This document shows positions 47,701 to 59,940 of a stretch of DNA of 64,000 nt, in pieces; positions within the stretch are counted from its first letter, which is position 1, and every line of letters starts with the position of its first letter. Position numbers and translations under genes: made by a program. This DNA comes from Fasciola hepatica. Taxonomy: Eukaryota; Platyhelminthes; Trematoda; Plagiorchiida; Fasciolidae. The notes under the pieces are model-generated. The model was not told where the DNA came from and ran no database searches. It saw nothing but the letters and a program-made list of their open reading frames with translations. The stretch covers positions 6,627,001 to 6,691,000 of the forward strand of contig CANUEZ040000031.1 in the NCBI GenBank assembly GCA_948099385.1. The letters are read 5' to 3'.

Positions 47701-50700
47701 AGTTTTGGCCTAGGTCCCGAACAAATCGTTTGCTAGAAGTGGAGGGACCCAAAAATGCTAGAGAAGGTGGATTTTGGTCGCATGAAAATGTGATTGCCTC
47801 ACATTTGTCGGCAGAAATGTTCAACAGCCTGGTTGAGCACCCTCTATCAAGTGCAAATAGGTCTTTGGATATGTTTTAGGTGGCCAAGGCTAGACAGTCA
47901 GGCTTGAATGAGCAGACTATCTTGATGCGTCAAAGAGAAATGGGTTTCCATGGACTACAGAGAGGAATATGCCGGTCACGTATATGAGATCAGCAGAGGG
48001 CCAAGGTCGCTGTCCTGCTTAACACCGCTTGTATTTGGTTTAGACCCAGGAAATCTTCCATTTATTGAGCCAATCTGAGAGGGTTTGGGCAGGTAAAAAT
48101 GATCCAGTATAGCAGGAGGTAGGTGACGCCAAAAGATCATACTTTGTCCGGAAGATGAGGGTGTTGTATGCCTCCAAGTCACTTGAAAAATCAAAGTAAG
48201 TTAGTATAAAGGTCACACCGCTGCCTGCCATCTCATTGACGAGATTCACAAAACTCAGGTTGGCTTGAGGTTCAAGATATTTACCGGAAGAAACAGTGTT
48301 GTGGAGGTTGATAATGTCCATTTCAAAGAGGTTATTTACAATGCATTCTCTTATGATATTTCCATTCACCGGGGGCGGGGAGGTGTATGGTTAATGCGGC
48401 GGTAGTTTGTTATCACATGAAGTGGACCTTTCCTGTGCCGCTGGATTATGATTGAGTGCTTCCGGCTTGTCGGCACCAGACCAGGGTTCACTGATAGGGT
48501 AAATAAGCTGGGTAGTAGTGAGGTGAGTCATGTCGGCCTTCGGCTACTGCAGTGGGCGGTAAACGGTCAGATCCTAAGTAAGATGAGGGGTTGAAAGTAG
48601 CTATTAGTTGGGAGATGACTGAAGCCCCAAACTCTACTATGGACAAGGCTGAAGCCGTCATCGTAAGAAGAGGAGGAGGCTCAACAATGGTGAAAGGAGC
48701 CACAAGTGAAGCGAAATGAGGTCAAGATCTCGGCAAGGGTTAGGAGAATACAGGTGAATGCATTGTTCGTTGTAACTATGCGCAGGATATTCCGGTGATT
48801 AATAGGGGTTCTGACCTTGTGCAGTTGTGACAGTCAAACAGATCTTTTCGAGTGCCAGCAAGCCTCCATTTTCTGATTTTGCAGTGTGGTGGCTTCAAAC
48901 CTCCAAACAGAAGTAATGCAAACAAGTTGAACAAGAATTTCGAAATCATATGTTATCTTACAAAAGTTTTGAAGTTTAGCATACATTGTTTGAGGAGAAG
49001 CGATAAAGGATTTGCCGTTATTCTGTTGCTGAGGTAGATAGGTTATCTTCTCGAGACGCACGGAGAACTGTGATCAGAAAATATCAAGGGAGGAGCAAAA
49101 ACCCTCTCAGATCGGCTTGTCGAGCCGTTGCAGGGAGAAGCTCCCAGTCAGGAGGGGAGGGTTTGAGGCAGTGTTCTCTCAGTGTAGACTTTGGGTGAGT
49201 AAACAAGCCGCAGTTAACCATATTTCTGGGGCCACAGGTAACTATATGGGGGACGTCACGGGTGAAGTTGAGATCCAAAAAGCTTTTTTCTTTGTAGAAG
49301 GGTGGATATTCTATACTCATTTTACTACGCCAATACTGATACAAATGGCAGGACGTTTGCGGATTCAGATGAAGATGGGCAAGCCGGTTTATGCAGGTCA
49401 ATTTGACTAGTAATAATCTCTACACTTGGGTACAGTGAAGACAACAATTAGTTGACGGAGTCCGGAGGGGTTTTCACTTGGTGGACGGTCAACTCATCCA
49501 ATGTGAGGCTGGGAGCCGGAAAAGCTGAAAGTGAGACAAACGGGGTCGGATATGGGGACAAAAGGATGGTACTAAAGTGTGGTTACCTAAAGATAGGGTG
49601 AAAAATGAAGTCCTCATTGGGTTATCAGTGTGCAGTCAGAGATGCCAGCGGAATACGGAAGATTGATCCAACATTTAATAGCTAATTGTGGGGGAGCCTG
49701 TAAAATAGATGCAAATGAGTTGGATGTGATAATAAGATAAACGTTTGCGTACAGGTGAATTCAGTTTCATATGGAAATTAACATGAAGGCAAAAACTTCA
49801 CTGGGATTGCAGTGCAATTTTAAAGAGCATGAACAGTGTTTGGACGCAGAAGGGGTCTAGAAAGTGGATCTGTCAAGGACACAGACTACTGGAGACAAAA
49901 GCTACTGATGCGATCAGGCAGAATTTGAAAGAGTGTAAAGGAAAAAGTCTCTGTATACATGACGAGAGAATCAATAACCGAAATCTGGTTGGCTACGGAT
50001 GACTGGCATTTTGGTTCATGAAGGCCTTCGTTGCAGGTGATGGCAGGTAGAGAATGGTGAGGGTAGCCGGCATAGAGGAGCTAGGTTGATGAACTGTGCA
50101 GAGTAGGTTGGGAAAGCAGAAGCGAGGGCTAGATTTTGGTCACTGCTTTCATACTGCGACGCAGAATGAATAAAGCTGACTGTATAGAGTGGGGGAATTA
50201 GATGTTGAGCTAATGTGTGGCGATGAGTGGTGTCGGGAAGCCGCTCTGCCATCCGATGCGAATTTCATGAGGGATTGCAGCTCCAGTTATAGGATAATGA
50301 TCACTGGTCAGTCATTTACTGTGCCCCATATAACGTCAGCGGGTGTGGGGATAGGTTTAAATCATTGTCAATCAGATCGATCAAATCGTTGAGCTTGCAC
50401 TTTATCGGACAGCTACATCGAGTTGGCTGATAGCTACTCAATTAACCAGTGTGATCTGAAAGCGATCAGGATTGTGGCAGTCGGGAGAGTGTTTAAGCTG
50501 TGGGTTATGGTTACCGTTTTGACAGAAACCAGACAATGAAAGCTTTGTTATCTGACGGCCAGTGGGCCTATCTGCGGGGGATTAACGGATGGAGAACGGT
50601 AGTTTTTCAGGGTGGTTGGGTCATAATGGAGATATAGTGGGATATAAAGCTCGGGCTTAGCCGGAGCGCGAAATAATCTAGTCTTTGTTTGGTGGATGAG

Positions 50701-52530
50701 GCGAGGGGGCCCATGTAACAACGAGGGGTAAAACAATAGAAGATGGTGGGATCAAGGAGAAAAATAGAATGAAAGGAGGACAGCAGTCTGTTCGTTGCCT
50801 CAGCTGTGGGCGAAGACGGCAAAAATAGTGAAAAGGAAAGAAGCTGGGAAATGAAGCGAGGCCTTATCACGTGGATGAAAGCGTGTTGGTATTTCGTGGG
50901 GTCATGAGATATCAGAAGTATACGGATTCCGGGGTGGAATTGGGTCTTAACTTACCATGAACATATGCGCAGATCAGTGAGGCCTGGTTATTGAACAGTA
51001 GTAATCTGCGTGGCCAAACACGAGTATACCAGAAGAGCACAAGAAAACCCAGATGAGACCGCTAAGTTCTAGCCAGAGACAGGGGAATCAAGTGAAAGTC
51101 AGCACCTATCAATAAAGAACAAAACGGTTTTTTAAGGGAGCTAGTGACAGTTAGGCTTTTGGTTGAGTGAATAAGTAGCCAAAGTAGCAGACAAACACCC
51201 TCTGACTTCGGACACAACTATTAGTGCGTAGACTCTGGGAGAATATAGAAAAAAATAAGTTATCGATGGCAAACTGTAAAGACGCCATGGTTATGTTCCC
51301 CATTCCGACAACGAATACACTCAAGGTTTAGCCCATAGCCTTGGGCTGTAGGCATATCATTACCAGAGTGTCTTCAGAGCAGAGGCCGCTTAGCATAACC
51401 ATCCCAACCGTGTATTGACCACGGCCATAAACATCGGCAAGCTGGTTGAGGGTTTTGCACGGAACCCAAAAAGGTTGAAACAGAAGAAATCCGGGCCGGC
51501 AAGCATATGTGAATAGCTCGAGCGGCGTGCTATCACTCCGCACTGGTTCAGACAAAGAATGCTGAGGGCTACCTCAAAAGCTTGGGGTTTTCCATATGCG
51601 GGGCCTGGTCCAGGCTGCTATAGGAAGGGGACAGGGAGCAGAAGCCGGAGACCTTCTAGCAGAAAGTTTTTATTATTTTTATTATTTTACTTTATTTTAT
51701 TACAGAGAAGTGGGAGGGCAAATGCACACCGTCAGGGTGATCTTCCCTTTTCTTTTTGACCCGCCTTTTTTATACCTGGCCCATTGGATCTGAGACTGAT
51801 AGAGGAGGCTGCTTCCCCTTATTGCAAGTTTTCCGCGGACCAGGTGCCAAAATCTTTTGGAGTGTTGCTGCCGCAAGATCTGAAAGAAAACGATGGACGA
51901 TGGAGCAAATACTCAGATAATGGCAGCACTGGTTGGTCTATCACGGGTTCCAGTATGTACGCGAGCCATCTGGTGACTGCATTGCCGGTTATGATACGCT
52001 GGGCAACTTCATGGGCATGACGACGTTGGTGAAAAATTTTTGCCATGGGTTTCGCAGTGGTTGACCGCAAGCTATTGTTGAAGTATAAGTTGATTGGCGA
52101 AGATAAATCAATGAGCTCTGGCCAAAAAGGCGCAAATTATTCATGAGAACTGAGTTGTTGTAAAGATCTTAGGGTTCAGAGTTCTGATAATTGGTAAATG
52201 AAGGAGACAAATGTTACGGCAGAAATACAGTTGCAGGATACAATGAAACAACTTAATCAGTTTCGGGTGTTTTGCAGGGGAATGAAACACTACATGAAGA
52301 ATGAATTGATGAAGAATTATTTCAAGCCACGAGCATCAGGAATATTTATGAGTCAAGTCAGGTGGCAAATACCGGATAAGCGGAGCTCTGAACTGGTATT
52401 TAATTGCGAGCTCGGTATATGAATGTAAACTGGAGTGTAAAATGGCACGGTCTAGTGAGGGAGAGAAGAAAAGTGAGTGAAGCACACACAAGAAAGCATA
52501 TATATACGTATACATGGGCGAGATTATCAG
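44700..52530. repeat. Purine-rich repeat tract, copy 2 (long)
   Basis: For almost 8 kb the plus strand is G+A-rich, so the minus strand has few stops and yields many 60-127-codon frames rich in Ser, Pro, Leu, Phe and His. Part aligns to 17800-18760 in the same orientation, and a minus-strand LINE RT lies inside at 47582-48703. Taken together, the tract may be one long minus-oriented LINE (or several nested) whose pyrimidine-rich sense strand gives the skew. A TTA/TTTAT tract at 51667-51700 lies near the right end. Most minus frames have no identifiable domain, and I do not annotate them as genes. Confidence 0.6.
47582..48703 (-). mobile_element. CR1/Jockey-like LINE reverse transcriptase within purine-rich tract
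   Basis: Right to left on the minus strand: LIATFNPSSYLGSDRLPP (48607-48551; family Leu-x-Pro-x-Ser-Ser-Pro-Gly-Pro-Asp), RECIVNNLFEMDIINLHNTV (N-terminal RT helix, 48351-48290), motif A TYFDFSSDLEAYNTLIF (48201-48150; Asp codon at about 48192), motif B SGVKQDSDLGPLL (48029-47990), then NISADKCEAITFSCDQNPPS (47821-47762) and FVRDLGQNY (family Asn-x-x-Lys-Cys...Val-Arg-Asp-Leu-Gly-Val). The Phe/Tyr-Ala-Asp-Asp motif expected near 47900 is not legible. The only LINE of this type on the minus strand in the window. Pseudogene. Confidence 0.8.
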
Positions 52531-55500
52531 GTGGGTCATGAGATGGGGGTTGGACCCAAAACACCGTGATTCATTGTGTTTAAAGAATAAAGACTGTCTT
52601 CATATGCTCCACCTATGTTTATACTATTGCAGGTCATACTGATTGCAGGAGATGCGTCAGAGATCCTGCTTATTGCTCACTTAAAGTGTTTTGGTGTGCG
52701 ACACGATCGCAGCTAGTCAGGAAGCTTTTTCCAGAGGCTAGGATAAATAGCCGAGGATGTTATAGATATGCTTGAAAGCTTAGATCGTGGGATCGTAATG
52801 GTTAATTGTCTGTGACGGAGGGAGCAGGGTCTCACTAGAAAAACCAAGCGGGTTATAGGATGAGTGGATTTTTTAGTGCTGAAGGTCTAACAGAAATGAA
52901 AGATGGAGCTTGATATGACGTAACCATAGAGGTTCAAGCCAGAGTAGTTCACACCCGGCTCTTCAGCTAAGATTGGAAGAGGGGCCAATTGATGTTTTAG
53001 TGTAAGAGCGTTGCAATTTCTCCATATTGACCCGGTCAGCCTTTCGCCTCACGTTAAAGACCAGAGGGCCGCATTACGACGGTGACCTAGCATGTGTCTT
53101 GAATAGCAGGAGCTTGCTCTCCCGAGTACGATATTTCCGGAGGATAACTTTAATCGTCCTTTTTCCCTTGCCAATTTGGGTCAATGTTTGTTCATGGAAG
53201 GTAAGGGAAAAGGAACAATGCAGTCCCACGTCTATCGATTTTTTGATTGTTTATGCAGTGTGGAATGGTTTGGAATCGTGGTCTGACCTCAGATTCAGAC
53301 TGCAGTAGCAAAGAAGCCTACAAAATCGGAGGTTTTGATCTGAACTCTGTTTTCCAGCTTCGTACGCCCTGGGAAACAGAGGGGCTTGTGATGCTAGAGT
53401 GTCGGGCAGTTCTAAAGTGCGACACAGGTGAACCCTTCAAAATGCTGTGGACAGTAAGAATGCCCGGGTTACTAACATCTCTATTTGTCCAAGTTGAGGA
53501 GACGATGTGGGATCCTATAGCACTGTAGTCCTTAAACGGCCCCACTTTCGGATACTGATTTCCACACGATAGTGGAGGTAGGGGTTGGGTATCCGGCAAT
53601 GTTCAAGTGCGGAGTTGTCTAAGCTGGGGCACAGACGGCGATGGAATGCGCCTACGGAAACAATAGCCATTATTTGGTGCTGTTATCATGGGGATTTAGA
53701 GGATTTGTCCATGAAAGAGGAGTTCGGGGGAATAGGATGCGTACAGTTCAATGTATTGATTGCCGTTGCACAGCATAAAGGCGTGCCTGCCTGTGAGTCT
53801 CGATCATGTCGAGAAATAAACCGTTGTTGTATTTGTTGTTCCGCTCTGAACGAGTACTTCCACACCCGAGGCTGACTGCCGCGAATGCAATCTGGTTACC
53901 GTGTTTCAACCACAAGAAGTCCTGATAATGCTGCATGTGCCCCGCTGAAGCCTACCGGGAACTTCTCACCACACGATTCTCTCAATGTCAAAGCCATTTA
54001 AACTACAGTGCAAGGGTTCCCGGTTGAATGAAAAACAGTCTGATTTGGTTGTGCCTTTCCCCTTCCAGTGACGAAAAAGCGAACACAAACCGCAGCCAAT
54101 CCTCGCCCAGAAAGCCCGACACTACAAAGAAGACCCACGTGAGACTCAACTAGATAATATGTTTGTCATTTTACCAGCCTGACTCGGCCTACTTCAAGGG
54201 TTTTCACCCCTCTTTTTGCATTATTTTGCTCCTAGTTCATATGGCATTCCGCTTGCAGAATATTCCTCCTTGGAACTCCATCCATCTTCCACCAACTGCA
54301 AACCCCAGAAGCCAGACGATACATGTTACTTCTCGTTAAAATCAGTTCGCCTTTTCAGGGAGTACTACTTTTCCTCATAGCCACAAGTCTGTGAAAATTG
54401 GTACTTCATTGCGTACCTACATGAAATTCTCACCTGTTTCCTTGCCCCATCATCGAAAGCACTTTCAAGTGAACTTGAGCGTGAAATATTGACCACTTTC
54501 TTGCATCATCCTCGAGAATGTTGCATTTTTTGCGTGTCTCGATGGCGTTCATCCAAACAATTTCAGATCCGACTGGTTTACTTATTGATGCCCAGGGCGA
54601 CTCCAAACTGAATCACACTTACCCTTTAGCCCGTTGTCACTTTGCTCTTGTTAAACTATCCCTACTATCATTCCTTTGACGCTATAATCTAAGACTTTTA
54701 CTTTGAAATTTGTGAATCCTACATCTTGTGGAGTGATATTGTAAACTAAGATTGCTGTTTCATGCCTGCCTCTCGACCATGGCGGAGAAATATATCAATA
54801 ACATTGTTCCCAATAATATCAATATTATTATCATTTTATTTGAATTATCTGGAGTTAACTTGGTCAAAGCGGATTCGATAGGGCTCCTTATGTAAAAAAG
54901 GTGTTTTTAGACTCATTAGGGGTGCAGACCTTTTAGTCAGGCGGAGCTCAGGAGAGGTGCCTGTGTTGCGGTCATAGGACCCGATACCCGCCTCAATTCT
55001 ACAGCTGTCATCGGAAAGGGAAAGTTCGTGAAGTTGTGTGATGAACTGGTAGCCGGCTAGAGCGAGGGGCATAGCTATTGGTAGTGGCTCTGTAGGTTAT
55101 TTGGTAGTGCTCAGCAAAGGGTGCTGAAGGGGCTTTGTCGCCATAGTTCAGTACAGTAAATATATGCAGCTACCGATTCATCTCAGCCGTGTCATGAGGC
55201 CCCCAGTTGAGCGTGCTGGGCTGTAGAATTGATGTCACTGGTGAATCAGCTGACTGGTGGCTGAACGGGAAGGGAGAATTGCTGGATAAACTTGCAAATA
55301 GCACCAAAAATGAGAGATTACGGGTTCGGCGAAGTTCTTTTGCTACTTATTTCACCAGACGTAATAGGTGGAAAGCCAAGATGCAGATGTTTTCCTGGAG
55401 GTTGTGTCGGTGTTACATGCAGCGATAGGTCTGAGTTTACGGCGGCTGACGGCTGAGCATGCGCAGGCGGTAATGCAGCGCACTCTTTACCACAACTTTA

Positions 55501-56555
55501 CAGTTCAGAACCTGTCACACTCAACCCGCGCCTAAAGGGGTTTGTAGGATGATTTGTAGGGGCCTCTCGGGTTTGTCGGTAGAAGACTCTTCCGCAACCT
55601 AAGATAGATTGCATTTATCTCACGCTGGATCCTGAGTGTGAACTGATTATGTTCTGCTGATGCCGAAGAGGCTGTGGAGATAGTAGGTGTCCCTGATGAG
55701 GTCCTGCTGATAGGGTTATGGTATGATGCATCTACGGGTCCTTCTGCCTCAGAACCAGTGGAAGGCAAAGGTTCGCTCCTCTGCGCGCGAAACACCTCTC
55801 ATTGTAGGGGGGGGTTATTAGCGTATTCCCCTGTTTTAAACAACGTTGCCTCAGTGATCCTGTGACAGTTACTGATGAAACTATCGGCTGTTAAGTGGCT
55901 AAAAATATGAAAGAGCATAGGACATGGATATCACCGTAAAGGTCGCCGCAACCTGACACAATGACACATGACGAGCCGTGTTGCACGAATTCGGTACGGT
56001 AGCTTTACTGGGCCGTGTAAGAAGTCTGTCGGAGACATGAAACACTACGAAGTGCTGGAGTAATTTATTCTTCCGGGAAATTCCGAGGCGATTGCATCCA
56101 CGTAAAGACCGGTTCTTTATGAGGATTCGGGGTCAGCTTGATCTGTTGGTTCAGCCGTGATTTTCCTTGGGGAAAACTTTGATAAAGCACACTCAGTCGA
56201 TTGCCATTTGTTAAACGAGTAGTTTATCATCTGTTTCAAAAACGTGACTCCAGTTTCCGCCCTCTCATAAAATCACATCGTACGACTTTAGGAAACATAG
56301 CGTGGCGAACACAGTTCTGCCTTTCAGTACTAATCCCAAAACTAGTAGAGTGAACAGGCGAAGAATTAGCGTCATTGGAAATCGAGATCCAGCTCTACCG
56401 TGTGCTGAAAAGCTCCGTATCACTTCTTCAAATAAAATTGGCTCATAAACAAAACTAACCATACAGTCATGACGTCGCCCATTCTGCCCCACCCGCTCTC
56501 CAAGACAAGTGATTTCCATAATTTCATGCATAAATTATTTCCATCTTCCACCAAT
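52531..56555. other. Unassigned sequence, 4 kb
   Basis: No RT, endonuclease, integrase or other domain recognised. The largest frames are 93-96 codons at 53027-53875 and are open on both strands in places. A minus frame at 55795-55532 (87 codons, Ser/Pro/Thr-rich) and one at 55072-54845 have no family match. An interrupted AAT/ATT patch lies at 54810-54840. Confidence 0.35.
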
Positions 56556-58080
56556 TGATAATTCTAGGCCAAATGGTTACCTCGTTATTGGTTATAATAG
56601 CTCTTACTTATTCTTTTCCTTTTTCAGTCCTACATTCCATGGAGTCAATTTTACTAGGGGCCCGCTACATCGATGAGCCCGTGCTTCAATTTTCTCCCCA
56701 TTTCCGTCGACCGTTGACATATTTTTCGTTCCTGTTGTTTCATCACAGGTTCACTCGCTTGGGTACTTCTCCTTTATTCCTCCTCACCCTCTTTCATCTG
56801 CAGTGAAACGATCCAATGGGTCACCTCACACCCGGTCCTCTTCGGTCAGTACCCTCAGCCGTTTCATATATTGCTCTCCACAGGCATCTTCGGTGTGCGT
56901 TTCAGGCTGTGTTACTGTTCCGAGTCCCACCCAGTGTAGAAAGTTATCATTGCGTCATTATTTTCACGTGCAGTTTCAAACCATATGGCCCGCCATTACC
57001 CGGTCTTTCTGATCTTCCAATTCTTTACTTCCCTCTAACGTCATTCACCATCACAGCTGCTGCATCTGTGCTACACAGTTCATCTCACCTCCAAGTCATC
57101 GTCCCCCACCGACACTTCACATTAATCCGACCACTCTATATTTGAATTCGTTCTGCCTTCTCCAACCGCTTTCACGGCCATCTTCTTGCTACATAATTAA
57201 CGTCCATTTATTATCGCTCCACGCATTTTTGACCGTCACTACATGTCACGCTTGCGTTATTCAAATTATTGAGTTCATTTCTGATTGTTTCTTTCTGCCC
57301 CCTTCTTCACGTTCCCTCGTTTATCACCATCTTCTCACAGACATCACTCCTGTGCTTCCAAGGTCGCTTCTATCTCTTGTGGTCCCCCCCTTCACATGTC
57401 ACAAACAAATTCATCACCACCTATCCAAATTAATTATGTACCACTCGATCTAGCGCTACCCGTCTCTCCCAAGCGTTGATACCTCCGTGTTTCATCAATT
57501 CACTGCTCTTTGCTCCTTCTTTTTCTACATATACATGATTATATATATATACAAATATTCATATATTTCTCCCGATTCCTTCAGATCTTTGCCGACATGT
57601 TCTCTCGCAATCATCCCGCTGCTTTTCATGATACTCGTCTCTTCTTTCTATGTATGTGCCTCATATTTACCTTATCTCGGTCCCTCCATACTCCTGTTGC
57701 CATCGGACCCACTATTTGGGTCTCGCACTGCTCGCTTCCAGTTTTCAACTTGATACAGTCCTCTCATTACAATACTGGATATTTCTCTGCAATCTGGCCC
57801 CTTGCCACGCAACTCAGTTTCTTCTTCTTTCCTTCGTTTTTTCCTTTTCCTCATCGTTTCTCGTCACCAAAGCTTCTTATGCCGATTCTCAGTCTCCCCA
57901 TGTAACTCCTCAAGGTCCTAATCTTCTCAACTTAGCTCAGCCGGCTCCTCCATTTGACCATGAATTTCAAATTCACCGGGAACGCTTGAATCCATCGTTG
58001 GGTTCACTTGAACCCTCTCCGTTACTCCTTGGTGTGCACACATTTAGCTCCCTCTCATCCCCATTCTAAGTCTACCTACC
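56556..58080. repeat. Pyrimidine-rich tract
   Basis: The plus strand is C+T-rich over 1.5 kb, the mirror image of the purine-rich tracts. This gives a run of overlapping plus frames (up to 139 codons at 57650-58069) with low-complexity Ser/Phe/Leu/His composition and no domain, in two frames at once. An (AT)n patch lies at 57538-57560. It is likely an inverted member of the purine-rich family, but I did not find an unambiguous sequence alignment. Confidence 0.5.
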
Positions 58081-58099
58081 CCAAGTTTGTCATACATAT

Positions 58100-59940
58100 T
58101 TCGAAAAATTTTAGGAATTTTGTCCGTCCAGTTTGTTGTTTGCAAAAACTTGATCATGCGCCTTACATGCTTCGGCGTCAAGGATTACCCGTTCATTTGG
58201 GGGTGGAGTCTGGGCTAGGTAACGTATGTCAGTTAGGTGACGGAGAAACTACAGAGGGAGCGGCGTGGGTTGAAGCATTCAACGAAGAAGAAAAGTGGAC
58301 TTTCGGCACTTCCGCGATGACTGCAGGAAATTCAGCGGTGGACGACCCAGAAATAAATAACTTCGGTATAATACGAGGTAAACGAGAGGATCTCTGACTG
58401 AAAAGCCTTTCCAATAATAATACCAATACCGGTATATCTCTCGACCTCGATCGCGACGCAAGCATAGGAGCGTGATCAAGGTGTACGTTGTCGCTCAATG
58501 AAGCAGAAGATTTCAAATTTGGAAGGGAGGAGTCGGTTGCTCTAGCAAACAAGAGAATAAAACTGGAGAGAGTTTAAATGAACAACTGTGACAACGGTTT
58601 ACTTTTGCCACGGACACTTCTAACTTTTTACGAATTTTGTTCGTCCATTTTGTCGCCGATAAAAATATGTTCACGCTTCTGACATGCTTCAGGCGCCTTC
58701 GGAATAAACTATTTTTAATAATAATAATCACACTGTGGAGCACGTTTCTAAATAACGCTGAAACTCAGCATGTGTGCCGTGCTGGCTCAAGTAGAAGTAC
58801 TGAAAAGACAGATCTGTGTTCTCCACGTTACGTTTTCTAGACCCGCTGTTTATACCTACGAGTGATACGGAGCACGTAATGACAGCTTCCGTCGTGTGGG
58901 CGTTCGTATTTTTTCCACTCTGGACGCCCGAGAGGTTTATTTTCGACCAAACGGACAATAACGTTTAAATACAGTTTTGGACATCATTGTGGAGTCGAAA
59001 ACGAAGGCAATCTTTTTCGTAGGTGGCGCGAAGGTTATATCCCAGCGGAGAAACGGTTTTGTCGGACTGCCACATTTTGGAGAGAAAGGCATGTGGACAA
59101 ATCACTAAGTCATCTTATTATTAGATACAGTTGCTCGGGTCGACCAAGGTTGGTATGCTTGATATGCAACCATTTGTGAAGAAGATGATTGAGGGCTAGA
59201 GGGCCCACATTTCAAAGTTGGACGCAATGTCGATGACTGCATCAGAATTAGTCTCGTAGGATCCTGGGTGTTGTAAAAGATTTGCTAGGTTTTTCTGAGT
59301 ATCTGGACCAGGTTTTATTGTAGAGAGACCAAACCAAGCACGGAATGACGTACAAAGCAGAGGCCCCTGTGGCGCATGACTTGTTTGTAACATAAGTCTT
59401 ATAAAGTTTCCCGATCGGTTTGTTCAGTACCCATTTTACACGGACCAAAAATGAACTGGTACAAAGTAAGTCAGCGACCGGAAGGGAGTTGACATGACTT
59501 ACGTGGTTCGACGAAATTAGCACCGAGGGCAAGTTTCAGCCGCCCGAGTTATGCAGCTTGGTCAATACGCCGTAAACCGCGGTTGGGAAAGACGGCTTTT
59601 GAACTCACTTGTGAATCACGTTTGGGAAATCCAACGTCGTCCGTCAAGAGGCTCGCAAGACCATTTGCTCTGTGAATTTATGTGTGGGCCCTGGACGTTG
59701 CATTCAGGTATAGGGGACGAATTCGGGTCGGACTGGCATACTAAATGCTTCAGTGCTATAATGCAATTCTCCAATTTTATTGCAAAGTTCTACGGTAATT
59801 CAGCATTGCTCGTGGCCGTTTTCGCTCACTGGTGAACAACGCTAATCAAGTTCTGAATGTAGGAGTCGGTTGCTCTAGCAAACAAGAGAATGCGACTAAA
59901 CCGAGTTCATATGAACTGCTACGACAACGGTTTACGCAGG
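58100..59940 (+). repeat. Directly repeated modules
   Basis: Module a occurs at about 58103-58172 and 58622-58700 (tttgtccgtccagtttgttg versus ttgttcgtccattttgtcgc, both followed about 40 bases on by a gacatgcttc/tacatgcttc motif). Module b occurs at 58530-58605 and 59862-59935, beginning with the exact 29 bases from ggagtcggttgctctagcaa through aacaagaga, followed by a diverged aatgaac...gacaacggtttac part. The order a-b-a-b means a tandem pair of units of about 0.5 and 1.3 kb, the second carrying roughly 0.8 kb extra. The 58008-58397 plus frame (129 codons) spans part of unit one; its product is unknown. Confidence 0.65.

Noticed and set aside
57510..58069. Two overlapping long plus frames (131 and 139 codons) that could be secreted or membrane proteins
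   Set aside because: They lie in a C+T-rich tract where stops are rare, are open in two frames simultaneously, and have low-complexity Ser/Phe/Leu composition without any domain.
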